Part shown: positions 33,772-46,084 of the stretch, in pieces
Position numbering within the stretch: position 1 is the first letter of the stretch
How the letters are laid out: each line of letters starts with the position of its first letter
Source of the DNA: Neostapfia colusana
Lineage: Eukaryota > Streptophyta > Magnoliopsida > Poales > Poaceae
Direction of reading: 5' to 3'
Length of the DNA stretch: 64,000 bases
NCBI GenBank assembly: GCA_030760725.1
Contig: JASWHV010000008.1
Span: 58,813,671 to 58,877,670 of the forward strand
Position numbers and translations under genes: made by a program
The notes under the pieces: model-generated
What the model saw: the letters and a program-made list of their open reading frames with translations, nothing else
The model's database searches: none
Told to the model about the DNA's origin: nothing

Positions 33772-34990
33772 TCTTAGGCACTTCTTGAGCTAGGATACGT
33801 GAAATACGTCGTGCACGACGGAGAGGTGCATTAGCAGCTCTTGATAGGCTACCTCTCCTCGCTTGCCCAAAATCTTGAATGACCCGATGTAGCAAGGTGC
33901 TAACTTGCCTTTGACGTTGAACCGTCGTTGGCCTCGGATTGGCGACACCTTGAGATACACGAAGTCTCCCTTCGAAGGTCAAACTCCTCCGCCTATTGTC
34001 CGCATAGCCTTTTTGTTGCGATTGAGCGGCTTTCAAGTTTTCACGTATTGTTTGGACTTGCTTTTCTACGTCTTGCAGCACTTCGGGTCTAAATACTTGG
34101 ATTTCTTCGGTCTCATTCCAGAACAGGGGTGTTCTACACCGTCTATCATACAATGCTTCAAAAGGTGACATCTTCAAGCTAGCTTGGTAACCGTTGTTGT
34201 ATGAGAATTCAGAATACGACAAGCTCTTGTCCCAACTACGCCCATGTTTCAAGGCGCAAGCTATCAACATGTCTTCCAAAATCTGATTTATCCTCTCAGT
34301 TTGCCCGTCGGTTTGTGGGTGATATGTGGAACTGAAATTCAACCGTGTACCCATATCTTCATGCAACTTCTTCCAGAACCTAGAGGTAAATTGAGAACCT
34401 CGATCTGAAACTATCCTCTTCGGAACCCCGTGACAACACACAATTTGCTCCATATACAGCTGGATAATTGCGCCACGGTGTACTTGGTCCTAACAGGAAT
34501 GAAGTGGGCTGATTTTGTCAATCGGTCCATGATAACCCAAATAGAGTCGTAGCTGGACTGAGTTCATGGCAATCCGAGTATGAAGTCCATACCGATTTTT
34601 CCCACTTCCACTCGGGTACTTTTTATGGCTGCAATAATCCAGTGGCTCTTTGATGTTCGTCCTTAACTCATTGGCACGTGTCGCATAGGGCAACATATTC
34701 AGCTATGTCCCTTTTCATGCCATCCCACCAATAGCAAGTTTTCAGGTCCTTGTACATCTTTGTACAACCGGGGTGTATGGAATAAGGCGAGTCATGTGCC
34801 TCCTTTAGTACCGTGTCGCTGATGTGCTTCACGTTAGGCACACAAATCCTTTTCCCTAACCAAAGCGTGCCATTCTCGTCTTCCTTGAAATCCTTCTCTA
34901 CCCCTTGTCGGATTCTTTTCTTGATTTCCTTTATTTCCTCATCCGTTGTTTTTGGCCATCTCGTATCCCTTGTTCCAGCGTTGAGTTCAG
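33743..34990 (-). pseudogene. Integrase of the minus-strand chromovirus
   Basis: The core is at 33743-34453: VCCHGVPKRIVSDRGSQFTS carries the second catalytic Asp, and STYHPQTDGQTERINQILED carries the Glu of the DD35E set. The upstream HHCC zinc-binding part at 34460-34990 is present but broken by stops (for example in the LCDTCQ segment near 34665). Near 33940 the frame shifts so that the carboxy-terminal domain is scrambled. Confidence 0.85.
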
Positions 34991-35701
34991 TTATATCACC
35001 TCCATCTCGTTCAAGAACCCGAGATGTAATCGTTCAAACTCCTTACGTAGCTCGGGTGACAGCTCCCAAACCGTGAGTTGGTGACATGCTACCTTTCGGC
35101 TCAATGCATCCGTTACTACATTGGCCTTACCGGGGTGATAGTTGATTCCTACATCATAATCCTTGATGAGTTCCAACCATCGATGTTGCCTCAAATTCAG
35201 ATCCGTTTGCGTGAATATATATTTGAGGCTTTTGTGATCTGTATAGATCTCACATCGGTGACCAAGGATGGAATGCCTCCAAATCTTGAAGGCATGTACT
35301 ACTGCTGCAAGTTCCAGATCGTGTGTAGGGTGGTTCAGCTCATGTTTATTTAATTGCCTCGATGCATAGGCTACCACTTGGCCTTCTTGCATAAGGACAC
35401 ATCCAAGCCCTTGTCTTGATGCGTCACAATATATATCGAAGCTCTTGCTTACATATGGCAATACTAAAACAGGTGATGTTGTCAATCTCTTTTTTAACTC
35501 CTCAAAGCTGTCTTGACACACTTGTGTCCACTGAAATGCTTTCCCTTTCATCAGCAATTCAGTCATCGGCTTTGCTGATATGGAGAAATCCTTGATGAAC
35601 CAGCGGTAGTATCCAGCCATCCCAAGGAAACTCCGAATATCCCTCACATTCTGCGGTTGGTTCCACTTCAAAACATCCCTCACTTTCCCGAGATTAACCA
35701 A
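34991..35701 (-). pseudogene. RNase H region of pol, minus-strand chromovirus
   Basis: Begins in the reverse-transcriptase connection (VRDIRSFLGMAGYYRWFI), then RNase H: DIYCDASRQGLGCVLMQ (first Asp), AYASRQL, HDLELAAVV (Glu), IYTDHKSLKYI (Asp) and the closing TDALSRK. It is open for 236 codons, so this part is the least damaged of the pol gene. Confidence 0.88.
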
Positions 35702-36262
35702 TACTCCTCCCTCGGTGATGATGTGGCCTAAGAATGATATCTACTTTAGCTAAAACTGACACTTGCTGAATTTAGCATACAATTGATGCTCTCGCAGTTT
35801 CTGCAACGTCAATCTCAAGTGTTCCTCATGTTCTATCTTGCTTTTTGAATACACCATGATGTCGTCGATGAAAACCACGATGAACTTGTCCAAGTACTCC
35901 ATGAACACCTTATTCATGAGGTACATAAAGTATGCAGGTGCATTCGTCAACCCGAATAACATAACAGTATATTCATACGAACCATACCGTGTTCGAAATG
36001 CAGTCTTGGGTATGTCGGAGGGCTTAATCTTCAGCTGGAAGTATCCCGACCAAATATCAATTTTATAGAAAATCTAGGCGCCTTTCATTTGCTTGAATAA
36101 GTGTTCTATGCGGGGCAGCGGGTACTTATTCTTGATCATCACTTTGTTAAGAGACCTATATCCCACACACATCCTTTGTGTTCCATCCTTCTTGTCTACG
36201 AAGAGCACGGGGGCTCCCCAAGGTGACGAGCTTGGGCGGATAAAACCCTTATCTAGCTGCTC
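35702..36262 (-). pseudogene. Reverse transcriptase of the minus-strand chromovirus, with stops
   Basis: KKDGTQRMCV, NKYPLPRIE, SGYFQLKIKPSDIPKTAF, FGLTNAPAYFMYLMNKVF and the catalytic FIDDIMVYSK (near 35840) are readable. In-frame stops near 36266, 36074, 35755 and 35744 interrupt it. Confidence 0.88.
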
Positions 36263-36853
36263 CTAAATTTGCTTCTTGAGCTCCACTAATTCATTAGCAG
36301 GCATCCTATATGGCCTCTTAGCTATAGGTGCAGTTCCGGGTACTAAATCAATGGCAAATTCAATGTCCCGGTCGGGTGGCATACGTGGCAGTTCTCCCGG
36401 GAATACATTTGAATATTCTTGAACCACCGGAATGCTTTCCAATGTCACTTCTTCGATGTGGTTCAGCACTACCTTCTCGGTGTCAGGTTGGGCTGCCTCG
36501 AACTCGATACGAGTACCGTGCTCACTCGTCAACTGCACGATCCTCTGGGCGCATTGAATTACTCCGTTGTTGTTGCTTAACCAATTCATTCCAAGTATTA
36601 TATCATTCCCTTGGGAATCCAAGACAATAAGGTTAACAAGAAAGTCGACTCCCCTTATTTTAAGGCTTACTTTCAGACATATTATATTAGTCTTCATATC
36701 TCCACCTGGAGAATTAACCAACATAGTTTGTTTCATATGAGATATGGGCAGGTTATACTTGGCAACATACTTGGATGAGATGAATGAATGTGATGCTCCG
36801 GAATCAAATAAAACAGTGGCTGGGTTGGAGTTGGCGAGAAACATACCAATCAC
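36263..36853 (-). pseudogene. Aspartic protease and linker, minus-strand chromovirus
   Basis: VLFDSGASHSFISSKYV holds the catalytic DSGA near residue 17 of the open stretch. IILGMNWLSNNNGVIQC is the second protease strand pair, and the FPGELPRMPPDRDIEF linker leads to the reverse transcriptase. A stop follows KKQI at 36263-36268. Confidence 0.88.
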
Positions 36854-36949
36854 GACGTCCTCAGCTTGTTGTGCTTCCTAAGCGGAGACGTGATTCACAT
36901 TGCCATGACCATAGTTCTGCTATCCATGGTTACCTTGCGTTGCTCCTCC

Positions 36950-38083
36950 ATTCAGCCGCGGGTTCTGCTTAGGTGCATTGCTCGACTGTCCAAGGCCTTT
37001 TTTCGGGCACTGATTTGCAAAGTGTCCCACCTCTCCGCATGAAAGCATGCCTTGTTGCCCATAACAGCAGGAAAGTTAGGGCGAGGCTGGGTTTGAGCAT
37101 AGGCGCCCATGTTGGGATGGGGCACAGGAGGCATAGGCAAACGGGGTGCTTGCATAACAGGGTGTTGCTGCGGTGATTGATTAGAACGAGGTGGATTTGC
37201 AGAGCAGAAAGTAGAAGCGGACGAGCCATAGTGTGGTGCAGCTGGTGCATGAAGCGGGGCGTACATTGCTTCCTTGTCGCTGTCCATGGTATGTCATCTT
37301 TCTCTTGCCCTCTTGTTCAATCTCACGGACCTTGCTCTCCACCACTATAGCTTTGTCAACAAGCTTTTGGAAGTTTGCACAATCATTGTTGAGCAGCCAG
37401 ACTTGAATTTTAGTGTTCAATCCTCTCATGAACAAGTACTGCTTTTTGTAATCCGAATTGACATCTTCTGGAGCATGCCTTGACAGCTGCATGAACTTGT
37501 TGAGGTACTCATTTACGCTCTTCCTTCCTTGCCGGAGACCTTCAAACTCCTGCCTTTTAAGCATCATGACTCCTTCAGGGACATAGTGAGAGCGGAAACT
37601 CTCCTTGAATTCAGCCCAAGTGATTGTCTCCTGATTAACATGAGCATTGCAAAGAGCATCCCACCAATCAGCGGCTGCTCCCATTACCTGGTGTGATGCG
37701 AAAAGAACTTTCTCCCGATCATTGCATTGAACAATAGCAAGCTTCTTTTCCATAGACTTCAGCCAACCATCAGCCTCCATAGGATCATTGGCTTGTGCAA
37801 AAGTAGGCGGCCTAGTCCTCGTGAACTCTCCCAATCTGTTGTGAGCCGGCAGTGGCGGCAGTGGGGGTGCAGGAATGGGGTTAGGGTTGTTGTTGTTGGC
37901 CTGCAGCTGACCCAACGTTTGTATCATAGTTTGCATGAGCTGGTTCTGCATAGCCATCAAACGTTCAAGGTTGCTTGCATCACCCCGGGGTTGGCATCTT
38001 CAGGAACTTCCACATTGCCATCTTCATGTGGTTTGTTGTTACCACGAGCATTCCTTTGGTGGCGATTGGAATTTCCCTCGCCA
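36950..38083 (-). pseudogene. Gag of the minus-strand chromovirus
   Basis: A CTCTCTCACAG acceptor-like site precedes 38083. The main open part is 37181-37960: Met/Gln- and Pro-rich start, then the capsid-like core (MEADGWLKSMEKKLAIVQCN, AADWWDAL, TWAEFKESFRSHYVPE, QEFEGLRQGRKSVNEYLNKF). The CCHC zinc knuckle near 37030 is destroyed by a one-base deletion, so it reads CFHAERWDTL where a CCHC motif belongs. A frame slip near 37985 separates the short acidic amino end. Confidence 0.87.
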
Positions 38084-38385
38084 TCTGTGAGAGAGTAGAG
38101 TAGGAAATAGAAATTTATATTGATCTCTCAACTATATGCATCAAGGTATATGAACTAAGCAACTTCTTTTATTAATTTCAGCCTATATGAGGATGTGAAC
38201 AAGTGTTGAATCATCTCACATCTCTCCACTATGTGTGAATGTGGACATTCACCAAAGCGTACCACAACTCACATCCAAGCACACAAACACAAGCAATTAT
38301 CATAAAAATCCAGCACACCACCCTTATTCAAGCTACTGCGATATAAGCGTTCTTATTACAACTTTATTCATGGGGAAACCTAAAC

Positions 38386-39356
38386 TTAATCGTGAGAACC
38401 GGTGCTGTTCTCGCCGTGTGACGGGGGTGGTCCATAGATGGGCGCACGCCATGGTGAGTCGGCAGTCAATGTAGGGGTAGATGACTCTGGTGCTCCATTT
38501 GTTCCCGTGTTGGCACGAGTTTCCTCTTGTTTCTCCAGCAAATACAGCTTGAGGTAGCGGATCTCTTCTTCTGCGCTTGCGTAGCAGTTTCGTAACTCCA
38601 CGAGCAACCTCTGAGACTTGTCAGCAGCTTTTGGTTTGGAAAGAGCTCCTCCTTGGGGTCCAATGATCTCCCTTGTACCACTCTTCCGATGCGGGTGCAG
38701 CTCAAAGGTAGTCTTCTCAAGCCGTCCACGGAAAGCGTAGCATAGTCCGGTGAGTGCATCCCATGCAGCATCATCAATAGCTTCTGCCCTTGTAGCTCTC
38801 CATGTGGGTGTGAAGTGCCGTGTGACAACCCTACCGTTAGATAGTATGGTTACCTCAGCCTTACACTCTTCATGTCCGAGACGAGGGATTTTCTTGAGGA
38901 GGTACTCCGGGTATAAGCTGCAGTAATCAAGGAACTCTCTAAGCTCCCTGGATATGTGTCCTCCCTCCATCCCGTCAGACCGGAATTCTTGAACTGAAAG
39001 GTTGGCCCATTCTTCACCTTCATTCTCAGCCTCAGCAGGGGTGGCTCCTCTTCGGATTCATCTCCTTCCGGCATAGCTTCATGAGGCTCCGCTGGGTGTA
39101 AGCCCACGTGAAATTCCTCCCGAGGTGCATACCAATGATGTGGTTCTTATGGATCATCTTCCATGTCTTCTTCGATCAGTTCCACCTCTTCCAGATCATC
39201 TTCCTCATGCATGGAGCTACTGACTTCATCTTCCTCATTAGGTTCCATCTTCACCTCCTCCCAATACGGTCCATCGGACACCTCAATGGGATCAAGTGAA
39301 CTCCCAAGTGGTGGTGGATGAGTTCTCATGTGTGTTGTGCTCCTAGTCACCGACAT
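38386..39356 (-). pseudogene. Accessory ORF between primer site and gag, dsRBD-like, frame broken
   Basis: Three pieces in successive frames: 39147-39356 (ATG, then an acidic Glu/Asp tail), 38850-39107, and 38386-38970. The last encodes LREFLDYCSLYPEYLLKKIP, GHEECKAEVTILSNG and AEAIDDAAWDALTGL, followed by a charged helix (LVELRNCYASAEEEIRYLKL). The order L-E, P-x-Y, GH, three strands, then a terminal A-A-x-x-AL helix resembles a double-stranded-RNA-binding domain, but the basic KKxAK cluster is missing. It is not a standard gag or pol domain. The younger plus-strand element lacks the region. Function is unknown. Confidence 0.55.
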
Positions 39357-39608
39357 TTATAAATAAGACGTGAGAAACTTTAGAGAAGAAGGAAACAACT
39401 CCAAAACTCCAGCAGCTATGAAGCAAGAAAACAGGAGGTGTGGCTGTCCAAAAGAAAAGAAGAAAAAAGGGGCTGAAAATAACACTTTACAGTGGCTGAG
39501 TTGACAAATAAAGTGCAGCAGAAAGCAATTTCAAAACTAGCAGTTTAGAGGGGTGTTCCTATGTGTTTTAGAGTGCCCATTCTACCTAGGCTTGCGTCCT
39601 ACGGTCAA

Positions 39609-39624
39609 CGTGGCTCTGATGCCA
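39609..39624 (-). other. Primer-binding site, initiator Met tRNA type
   Basis: Minus-strand TGGCATCAGAGCCACG starts three bases inside the 5' LTR and matches the TGGTATCAGAGC site complementary to tRNA-iMet, apart from one base. Confidence 0.85.
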
Positions 39625-39627
39625 ATT

Positions 39628-42347
39628 TGTGACACCCGGTTCCAAAATTGCACCAAGTGAATGCATATGTGTGCCCAGGATGTTCATCACACATACAAAA
39701 CTTTATCACAAACTGAATTTAGAATATAACCATATACAAATAATGTTTAAGTACTTTATTACATTGACTCATTGTCTCACTCATGAATATCTAACTTATT
39801 CTTGTAGCGGAAGACTCTAAACGACAGCGGAAAATGACAAACAGCGGGCTCCAACTTCAACTCCACAGACATGTTGACGGTAGTGCGCACGCCTAGTACT
39901 CCACCTGTTCCTTGAAGTATTCTTCTCCTGTAGCTGATATATATGTGGGAATTCAAGGGTGAGTACATGTCGTACTCAGCAAGTGCGGGAAAAGTATGAC
40001 ATATAGCTTACAACAAGGTAGGAAATAAAAAGGTTCATTGCAGCAAGCAAATTTTGTTTCACAATCATGATAAAAACAGCAACTATCTCTAGGTGAGTTA
40101 AATCCCGTCATAACCAAGTAATTCATCATCATTCCTTCATCATAGTTCAACATTTATCAAGCCTCAACTAGCCAATACTCTTTCTCAATTTCATCTCATA
40201 CTCATAAATACTCATAACCATCTCATTTTCAGAGAACCGAAACCAAACTCATTGTCATGACCCAAAACAGTCTCAAAACCAGTCCAAAAAACCATACCCA
40301 AATAACCATCCCAAGTTTTGCCTCTAGTTATGGAAGTTGGCCAGGTGCTTGTAACCGGAAGCACATCTATCATGATAGTTTAATGCTCTACAGAGGTGGC
40401 ACCACTTTACCCACAAGTTCGTGATTTCGTCACCCATCAGTGACTATAGAAACCTCCATTATGCCACTACAAAACCGTCGGCGTATGACAAACAGATCAC
40501 AAAACAGCCTTTACAAAGAGGCTACTAGAATGTACGGACCCACTGAGGTTCCGCCGGCAGGCTCGAATCTCCATTCTCACACCCACGGGCCCCCTCGTGT
40601 GCCATGCAGTTCCCAGGGCAGTCCTCCTCGACTCCCATTCCCCGTGCCATCCAATGGTCCATAACAAGCTAGCAACATACCTAATTACTCAGCTAAGACG
40701 CACCCATATTTGGCCTTGTGGTGGCACTGTTTTACTGGCATGTGCTCGCATGAACCGGTCCTTAGATCTACGGCAAGCAACCCACCATCTCATTCAAAAA
40801 CATCCATGATCAAAGCTCGCCTAGATCTCCCAAGTTCCATGCTCATTAACATAATCAAGTTCCCATAATATTTAATCTCATGAGTGCAATAGCTAAACAT
40901 GTTTTATTTCAGCTTTCTGTGCCCCGTAAATTGAGCGAAGCAAAAGGGAAAAACGACCATAGCCTACTCATCAATTTTCCCGGCAACAAGGATGGCTAAC
41001 AAATCTAGTAAACTCCTATAAAAGGGTTTTCCATCAAGTTTACACGAGCATGCAAGTTTTTCAATGAAACAGTTCGAAAACTCAGGTTCAATATGGTCAA
41101 GGGGGCACTTGCCTTGCTCCCGCGGTTCATGTTGCTCAAGCGTCTTGAAGTCTTGGTGCTGTAGTTCCTCATAGAAGGCCTCTTGAGCGTGTCCTTCTAC
41201 TCACGACCATGCACATACTATGCACGGACTTTACTCAAGATGCAATGAGGTGGATGAATGCAATTCCTATGGTACAGTTTATAAAAATCAATTTGCACGT
41301 GTTTTTCAAGTTTTAGTAGGCTTGCATGCGGTTTTATGATGAACAAGGCTGCTGGGATCAAGTGTGGACATGGTTATGATCTTGACACAATTTGTAGATC
41401 AATCCCACCGTCAAAACTTGACCAAAACATGGTTTGTCCACACGCAAAAATTTCTGTTCACAGGGGGTGGAGAAAACGGGTGCGTAGAAACAGCGGCGAC
41501 ATGGTAAGAGGGGTAAAGACAACCTACCTCACTTCTTTCTCCTCTCTTCCTAGCGGCAGGACCTCCTTCCTTGCAATGGCAGCAGCTGGAGATTTTCTAT
41601 GGAGATTGGTGAGGCTGTGGCTCGGGCAGAACGTCGAGGCTTTTTCTCCAGCGGCAGCGAGGCGTGACGGAGCTTTGACAGCGGCCAAAATCAGCAGGGG
41701 CGGCGACCAAACCTTGGCAGAAGAGAGAGAGAGAGAGGGCAGCGAGCAGAAAATAGGGCTAGGGGGAGTTTTATTTATAAGGGGAAGAAAACAGCTAGGG
41801 TGGCTAGGATTTTAGCAATTCATTTATCCAATGGCTGAGATTTAATTTTAAAAGAGGTGGGAGCTAGGGGCTGTGATTTAATTATTTATTTCCCACCAAG
41901 AGCTGACATTATTTGGGGATAATAAAATCCCACAAAAAGGAGAAGGGGGGGGCGGCTAGGCTATCCCCCTTATGTGTTGCAGCCAAGGGGGAAGGGGCCG
42001 GCTAGGGTCCCCCCAGATGGTGCAGCCAATTTGGGGGGAAAATTCCCTAGGGGGCTTTTGGGGAAATTGGGGAAAATCAGAAAAATTAGGGAAAATTAGG
42101 GGAGAGGGGAATTCGGGGGAAATTTGGGGAAAATTAGGTGCGACCAGGTGTTGCTATTTTATTTATTTTTTCTTTTTATGTTTATTTATTTTTCTTTTCT
42201 ATTTATTTCCATTATTTTCTTTTTTTTCATTCCCTTTTATTATTTTATTTGCTTCTATATTGCTCTCTTTATTTCTTCTTCTTTTTAAGATGCTTCTCTA
42301 CATGAAAAATCCATGCAATGCATGGTAGCAAAATTGAGGGTGTTACA
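39628..42347 (-). repeat. 5' LTR of the minus-strand chromovirus
   Basis: Same layout as its partner: TATAAATA at 41772-41779, donor-like GTAGGT at 41522-41527, acceptor module at 39893-39984. Confidence 0.93.
39893..39984 (-). promoter_or_regulatory. LTR 3' splice-site-like module with hairpin
   Basis: CACTTGCTGAG, a perfect six-base-stem hairpin (39961-39977, GAGTAC/GTACTC with a five-base loop), then GEEYFKEQVEY and TAG at 39893-39895. Confidence 0.5.
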
Positions 42348-42434
42348 GTAAGTACGTTTAATACGTGTTTTAAATTTAGTTCGTCAATAGCGACAATGTT
42401 TCACACTTATGTTTCTGTCTTCTTGTAGAGATGG

Positions 42435-43730
42435 TACCGTTTGCCGGATCCAGCAGATGCCGACCATGTGAGAGCCGTCTTCAACAAGAACGTCAGGAAG
42501 CTTGTTACGCGGGCAATCTCCTATGCCCGTGTTCATGCAACAAATGATTACTTGAAGAGGCATCAAGGGCAGGAGCTTGTGGGGTTCAGAGACAGCTCCA
42601 ACACGTACTTGACGGAGGAGCAGTGCGCTGATGTAAACTAGTAGTGTTTTAATTAGGACTCTGATTTTGTAATGTCAACGTTATTTTAATCAGTTACTAA
42701 ATGCATAAATGTGGGGATTTCTTGGTTGGAGGACCGTCCGGAGGCTTATCGGGCCCTCTGTCGGCTGTGGTTTAGCTAGAACTTCGTCGCCATATCCAAG
42801 AGGGCCTGACAGTGCAGAGGATCTACCGGAGGCCATACATATGGTCCGGATGACCATCTACGTCTAGCTAGATGAATGGTAAGGAAAATAAATATAAAAC
42901 TATATTTATAGTATATTTATGATACTGACTCGTACTTACAGGAAAACGAGCTCGGTGAACGATTGAGCGACGTTCAGGTGTATAAAAGATGTCAATGGGC
43001 AAGTGACCCTTCACAGCCCGACCAGTTGTGCACTCCGGTGCCCACAGCAAGACGGGTGAGTCCTCGAACTAACATGTTGCTTTACATGTAACTAACATTG
43101 CTTCTGACGCATTTTTATGTATTGCTTGTATTTGTAGGAGAAGTATGGGGAGGAGGCAGCGAAGATTCACGACCAAGATTACGATTGGCAGAACGCACCA
43201 ATCGAGGCGAACGCCCTTTATGCGAGTGGTGGCTGTAAAGCGCATAAACGGTGAGATGCTACATGTTTTTCTTTCTGTCAATTCGACTTACATTATCTTA
43301 CTCTTAATCTCTTTTTTACATAGTTTTGCTATTTTAGATGGAGTGGTTGACTCGAGGGAGGCAAGACATTCGAGGGGATTCTCCTCACAGTCTTTGTCCG
43401 CTGGACGCAGTCAGCGGATGTCAGCGGGGGAGCTGGTGCTTCCAAGTGTCCAGGAGGAGCTACGCCGCACACAAAAGGAGCTCTAGGAACAATCAACCTT
43501 ATTGAAGGCCACTCAAGACCCTCAAACCACATACAACGCACAAATAGAAGCGGCGATACAGATAATAGTTTAAAATACAAAGCAATTATATCATTTCATT
43601 ACTACTCATGTGCTAATGCTTTTATATCATAGGCTTTAGCATAGCAGCACGGACAACGGATTGTCATTCCCACATGGCCGCCACCGATGTCGGAGCCACA
43701 GGTGCTTTCTTCTGCGGCACAGGTAACCAC
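42435..43730 (+). pseudogene. Second ORF of CACTA copy B, middle exons
   Basis: Exon-like blocks: WYRLPDPADADHVRAVFNKN from about 42432; an ARQCRGSTGGHTYGPDGHLR-type block near 42800-42850 in shifted frames; ELGERLSDVQVYKRCQWASD at 42950; EKYGEEAAKIHDQDYDWQNA near 43140; and a coiled, Gln/Glu-rich tail near 43440-43570. These follow plant Transposase_24-type ORFs of CACTA elements. Stops (for example within the 42760 block) show decay. Short introns with GT-AG borders separate the blocks. Confidence 0.7.
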
Positions 43731-44080
43731 CATTTTTCAAAATATTGTAAAATAGATTACTATAGCGAACTGGGACAAAATTAGTCAGACTGTGAGGCCC
43801 TCAATTCTGTGGAAAACCACGGAACCGAGAACTAATGCATATGTGTGCCCAGGATGTTCATCACACATATACACATCATCCACAAACTGAATTTCAGAAT
43901 ATATATGACCACGAATAATAGAGTTTATTACAATGTCTCATGAGTCTTGGACTCATGCTCACAACGGAAGTCTTAATCTAACAGCGGAAGTCTTTATTCT
44001 AGTAGCGGAAGAAATTTTAAGCAGCAGTGGCTCCATCTCTACTCCATCCCCACAGGCAAGGTTAAGGACAGATTACACGC

Positions 44081-44173
44081 CTAATGCTCCACTTGATCTT
44101 CATAGTAATCTTATCCTGTTGCTGATGATGAAATAATAATGCAAGTTTGAGTACAATGATGTACTCAGCAAGT
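44081..44173 (-). promoter_or_regulatory. LTR 3' splice-site-like module with hairpin
   Basis: CACTTGCTGAG, perfect hairpin 44149-44166 (GAGTAC/GTACTC), CAGCAACAG, then DYYEDQVEH and TAG at 44081-44083. A stop replaces the codon after the first Gly in this copy. Confidence 0.45.
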
Positions 44174-46084
44174 GAGGGAAAATATGATATGTAGCTCACA
44201 ACAAGGTAGGTATAAAAAGGCTCATTGCAGAAAGCAAAGTTATTTATCAAACCATGATAAAACATCAACTTATCTTTAAGCGAATGTAATGGCAATATGT
44301 ATTAAAATACCAATCATACCTCCATTATGTTCATTACTTTCCATGTCCCAACCAGACATTAATCAACCTCATTCTTGCTCATGAATACCTCCTCGTATTC
44401 GCTACCATCTCACAAATACCATCTCGTATTCGCTACCATTTCATCTCATAAACAATTTCCATCTCACACCGTTCAATTTCGTTGCCATGACTCAACAATC
44501 ATGCAACCCATCTTATCACCCGGACTCAACAGCCCCAAAAACAAAACCAAAACCAAACCATACCCAATAACCATAGCCAATAACCATCCCAACTAATCAT
44601 GGAAGTTGGCTAGGCGCTCGTGACCGTAAGCTCGGCTATCATGATAGTTTTAGACTCTGCAGAGTTTGCACCTCTTTACCCACAAGTTTGTGATTTCTTT
44701 ACCCATCGGCGACTGTAGAACCTCCATTATACAAGTACACAACCGTCGGTGTATGGCCAAGAGATCACAAAATAGCCTTTACAAAGGGGCTACTAGATGA
44801 ATGGACTCACTAAGGTTTCACCGGCAGGCTAGAATCTCCAATTCTCCCACCCACAGGCCCCCTCTTGTGCCATGCAGTTCCCAGGGCAGTCCTCACTCGA
44901 CTCCCATTCCCCGCGCCTTCCACGGTCCATAACAATCTAGCAACTTACCTAATTACTCAGCTAAGCCGCACCCATACTTGGCCTTGTGGTGGCACTGTTA
45001 TCCTGGCATGTGCTCACATGAACCGGTCCTTAGATCTACGACAAGTCAACCACCATATCATGCTACCTCATTCACAAACCCAGTCTTGCCTAGATCTCCC
45101 TCCGATCCATGTTCATTAACAACATCAGTTTCTCATTATCATTACGAGTGCAGTTAGCTAGACACATCTATCTCGCCTCCCAATCCCATGGACTCAGCGA
45201 AGCATAAAAGCAAAAACCATACCTGACTCATAAACTTCCCTGGCGACAAGGGTGGTTTAACAAAAACTAGAAACTCCTATAAAAGGGTTTCCCATCATGT
45301 TTGACTCAGCACACACACCTTTTCACAAAACAAAATAGTTTCCCAAAACATAGGATCAATAAGGTCAAGGGGCACTTGCCTTGTTCTTGCGGTTCCGGTT
45401 GCTCTTGGATCTCGAAACCTTGTTGTTGCAGTTCATCATAGACAGCTCCCTGAGCTTGTCCTTCTATACAGGATCACGCACATACAAGATTCATAACAAT
45501 CAATACCATGCACAAACTTTAACCAGATGCGATGATGCATATGCATGTTAGTTCTATGATGCAGTTTTTATTAGATCAATTTGTATGTGTTCTTGCATGG
45601 CTTGCATGGTTTTACGATGAACAGAGGTGTTCGGATCAAATGTGGACGTGACGATGATCTTGTCTTTAGATCAACCCGATCAACAAATGATCTGTCCACG
45701 AGAAAACTTCTGTTCGAGAGGAATTGAAGAATAGATGCAAAGAAAACGCGACGATGTCGTAAGGTGGTATTGGAGACCTACCTTATGTTCTTCTTAGTCT
45801 CGAGGTTCTTCTCTTAGCAAGACAGATCGTTGGGACTCTCTTCCGGCGATCTTCCTCGACTGAACTCCGGCGATGGGTTTACTTCGGCGAGTTCTGGAGA
45901 AGAAGAGTCCTAATCTGATTGTATTTCAAATAAGAGTCCTATTCAGATTATCGTTGAATCTTAACAACTTATCTTTAGTTGATTTGGTGCGGTAACATTG
46001 TGGAATTTAGGTCGATTTCCTCTCCGTACCGATATTTCTACGCGTACAAAATCCAAAACCGCTCCATAACTCGTTACCTCCGCG

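Larger units (their letters stand above)
30780..42347 (-). mobile_element. Full-length Tekay/Del-type chromovirus, decayed, minus orientation
   Basis: LTRs of 2733 bp (30780-33512) and 2720 bp (39628-42347) start TGTAACACCC and end GGGTGTCACA on the minus strand. Inside, in order on the minus strand: primer-binding site, accessory ORF, gag, protease, reverse transcriptase, RNase H, integrase, chromodomain, purine tract. The two LTRs differ at roughly 9 percent of the 300-odd bases I compared by eye, more than in the plus-strand element. Its flanks (GCTGA at the left, GTAAG at the right) do not match, so no TSD is seen. It interrupts the second ORF of CACTA copy B. Confidence 0.95.
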
